Part shown: in pieces, positions 63,945 to 64,000 of the stretch
Position numbering within the stretch: the stretch's first letter is position 1
Layout: each line of letters starts with the position of its first letter
Assembly (NCBI GenBank): GCA_036381195.1
Contig: DASVDH010000078.1
Location: 48,634 to 112,633, forward strand
Direction: 5' to 3'
Source: RSA9 sp036381195
Lineage (GTDB): Bacteria > Gemmatimonadota > Gemmatimonadetes > Longimicrobiales > RSA9
Length of the DNA: 64,000 nucleotides
The notes under the pieces: model-generated
Told to the model about the DNA's origin: nothing
Databases searched by the model: none
What the model saw: the letters and a program-made list of their open reading frames with translations, nothing else
Translations under genes and position numbers: made by a program

Positions 63945-64000
63945 ATGCTGCGTAACGTCCTGCTCCGGGCGTCACAGAGCGAGTGGTTGGAGGAGCGGCT
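63945..64000 (+). CDS. Probable proline dehydrogenase, N-terminal 18 residues (runs off right edge)
   Basis: ATG at 63945 with a strong ribosome site GGAAGGAAGG ten bases before. The visible protein is MLRNVLLRASQSEWLEERL. Bacterial one-domain proline dehydrogenases open with very similar MLRxxLLxLSxxxWL, which is the reason for the name. The flavin-binding domain is outside the window, so the call is tentative. Confidence 0.45.
   Translation, partial: MLRNVLLRASQSEWLEER

Overview
Organism. This is high-GC DNA with dense, often overlapping genes on both strands. Lipoproteins, outer-membrane barrels, Big_2-domain surface proteins, a six-bladed-propeller-like lipoprotein and a TonB-plug-like lipoprotein point to a Gram-negative bacterium. 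The mix resembles Gemmatimonadota, but that assignment is an inference from gene content. I saw no rRNA, tRNA, CRISPR array, transposase or integrase.

Layout. (1) 1-25.7 kb is an exopolysaccharide locus. It holds GT4, GT2 and GT-C type glycosyltransferases, an asparagine synthetase, a truncated GT-C gene, a Big_2 surface lipoprotein with two lectin- or lyase-like domains, an initiating sugar-1-phosphate transferase, a soluble histidine kinase overlapping an NtrC-type regulator, a Wzc-type tyrosine kinase, a receiver protein with a degenerate GGDEF domain, a Wza-type export protein and UDP-GlcNAc 2-epimerase. Several transcription units have -24/-12 (sigma-54) promoter candidates in the right place and orientation, so the NtrC-type regulator probably controls the locus. 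(2) 26-36 kb has a CDC48/VCP-type double AAA ATPase, a P2-type cation ATPase translationally coupled to a VIT1/CCC1 transporter, two outer-membrane barrel proteins and a membrane protein with a degenerate GGDEF domain. (3) 36-43 kb looks like a redox and stress cluster: DoxX, two DUF2267 proteins, an HMA-fold protein without metal cysteines, a PRPP synthetase, a MOSC protein, type II NADH dehydrogenase and peptide deformylase. (4) 43-58 kb carries a putative metallopeptidase lipoprotein, an MFS exporter, a DUF308 protein, a DUF411 lipoprotein, a propeller lipoprotein, an esterase, a methyltransferase, NfuA, an M23 peptidase, an APC transporter and an M1 aminopeptidase. (5) 58.2-61.5 kb is a four-gene cassette behind two tandem terminators. 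It encodes a membrane-anchored PGRP-type amidase, a second protein with the same membrane module, a coiled-coil membrane protein and a secreted coiled-coil protein. This is the best candidate for an undescribed system. (6) 61.8-64 kb has exonuclease III, a VOC protein, two tandem-repeat arrays and the start of a probable proline dehydrogenase.

How it fits together. The left third builds and exports an envelope polysaccharide: lipid-linked initiation (sugar transferase), chain building (glycosyltransferases), precursor supply (WecB), export (Wza/Wzc-like) and regulation (kinase plus sigma-54 activator). Gene remnants are frequent: a truncated GT-C gene, a copy of a DUF411 gene 5' end, a possible ribosomal L1 fragment and a fragment after def. 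Small repeat arrays are also frequent. Together they suggest recent local duplication and deletion.
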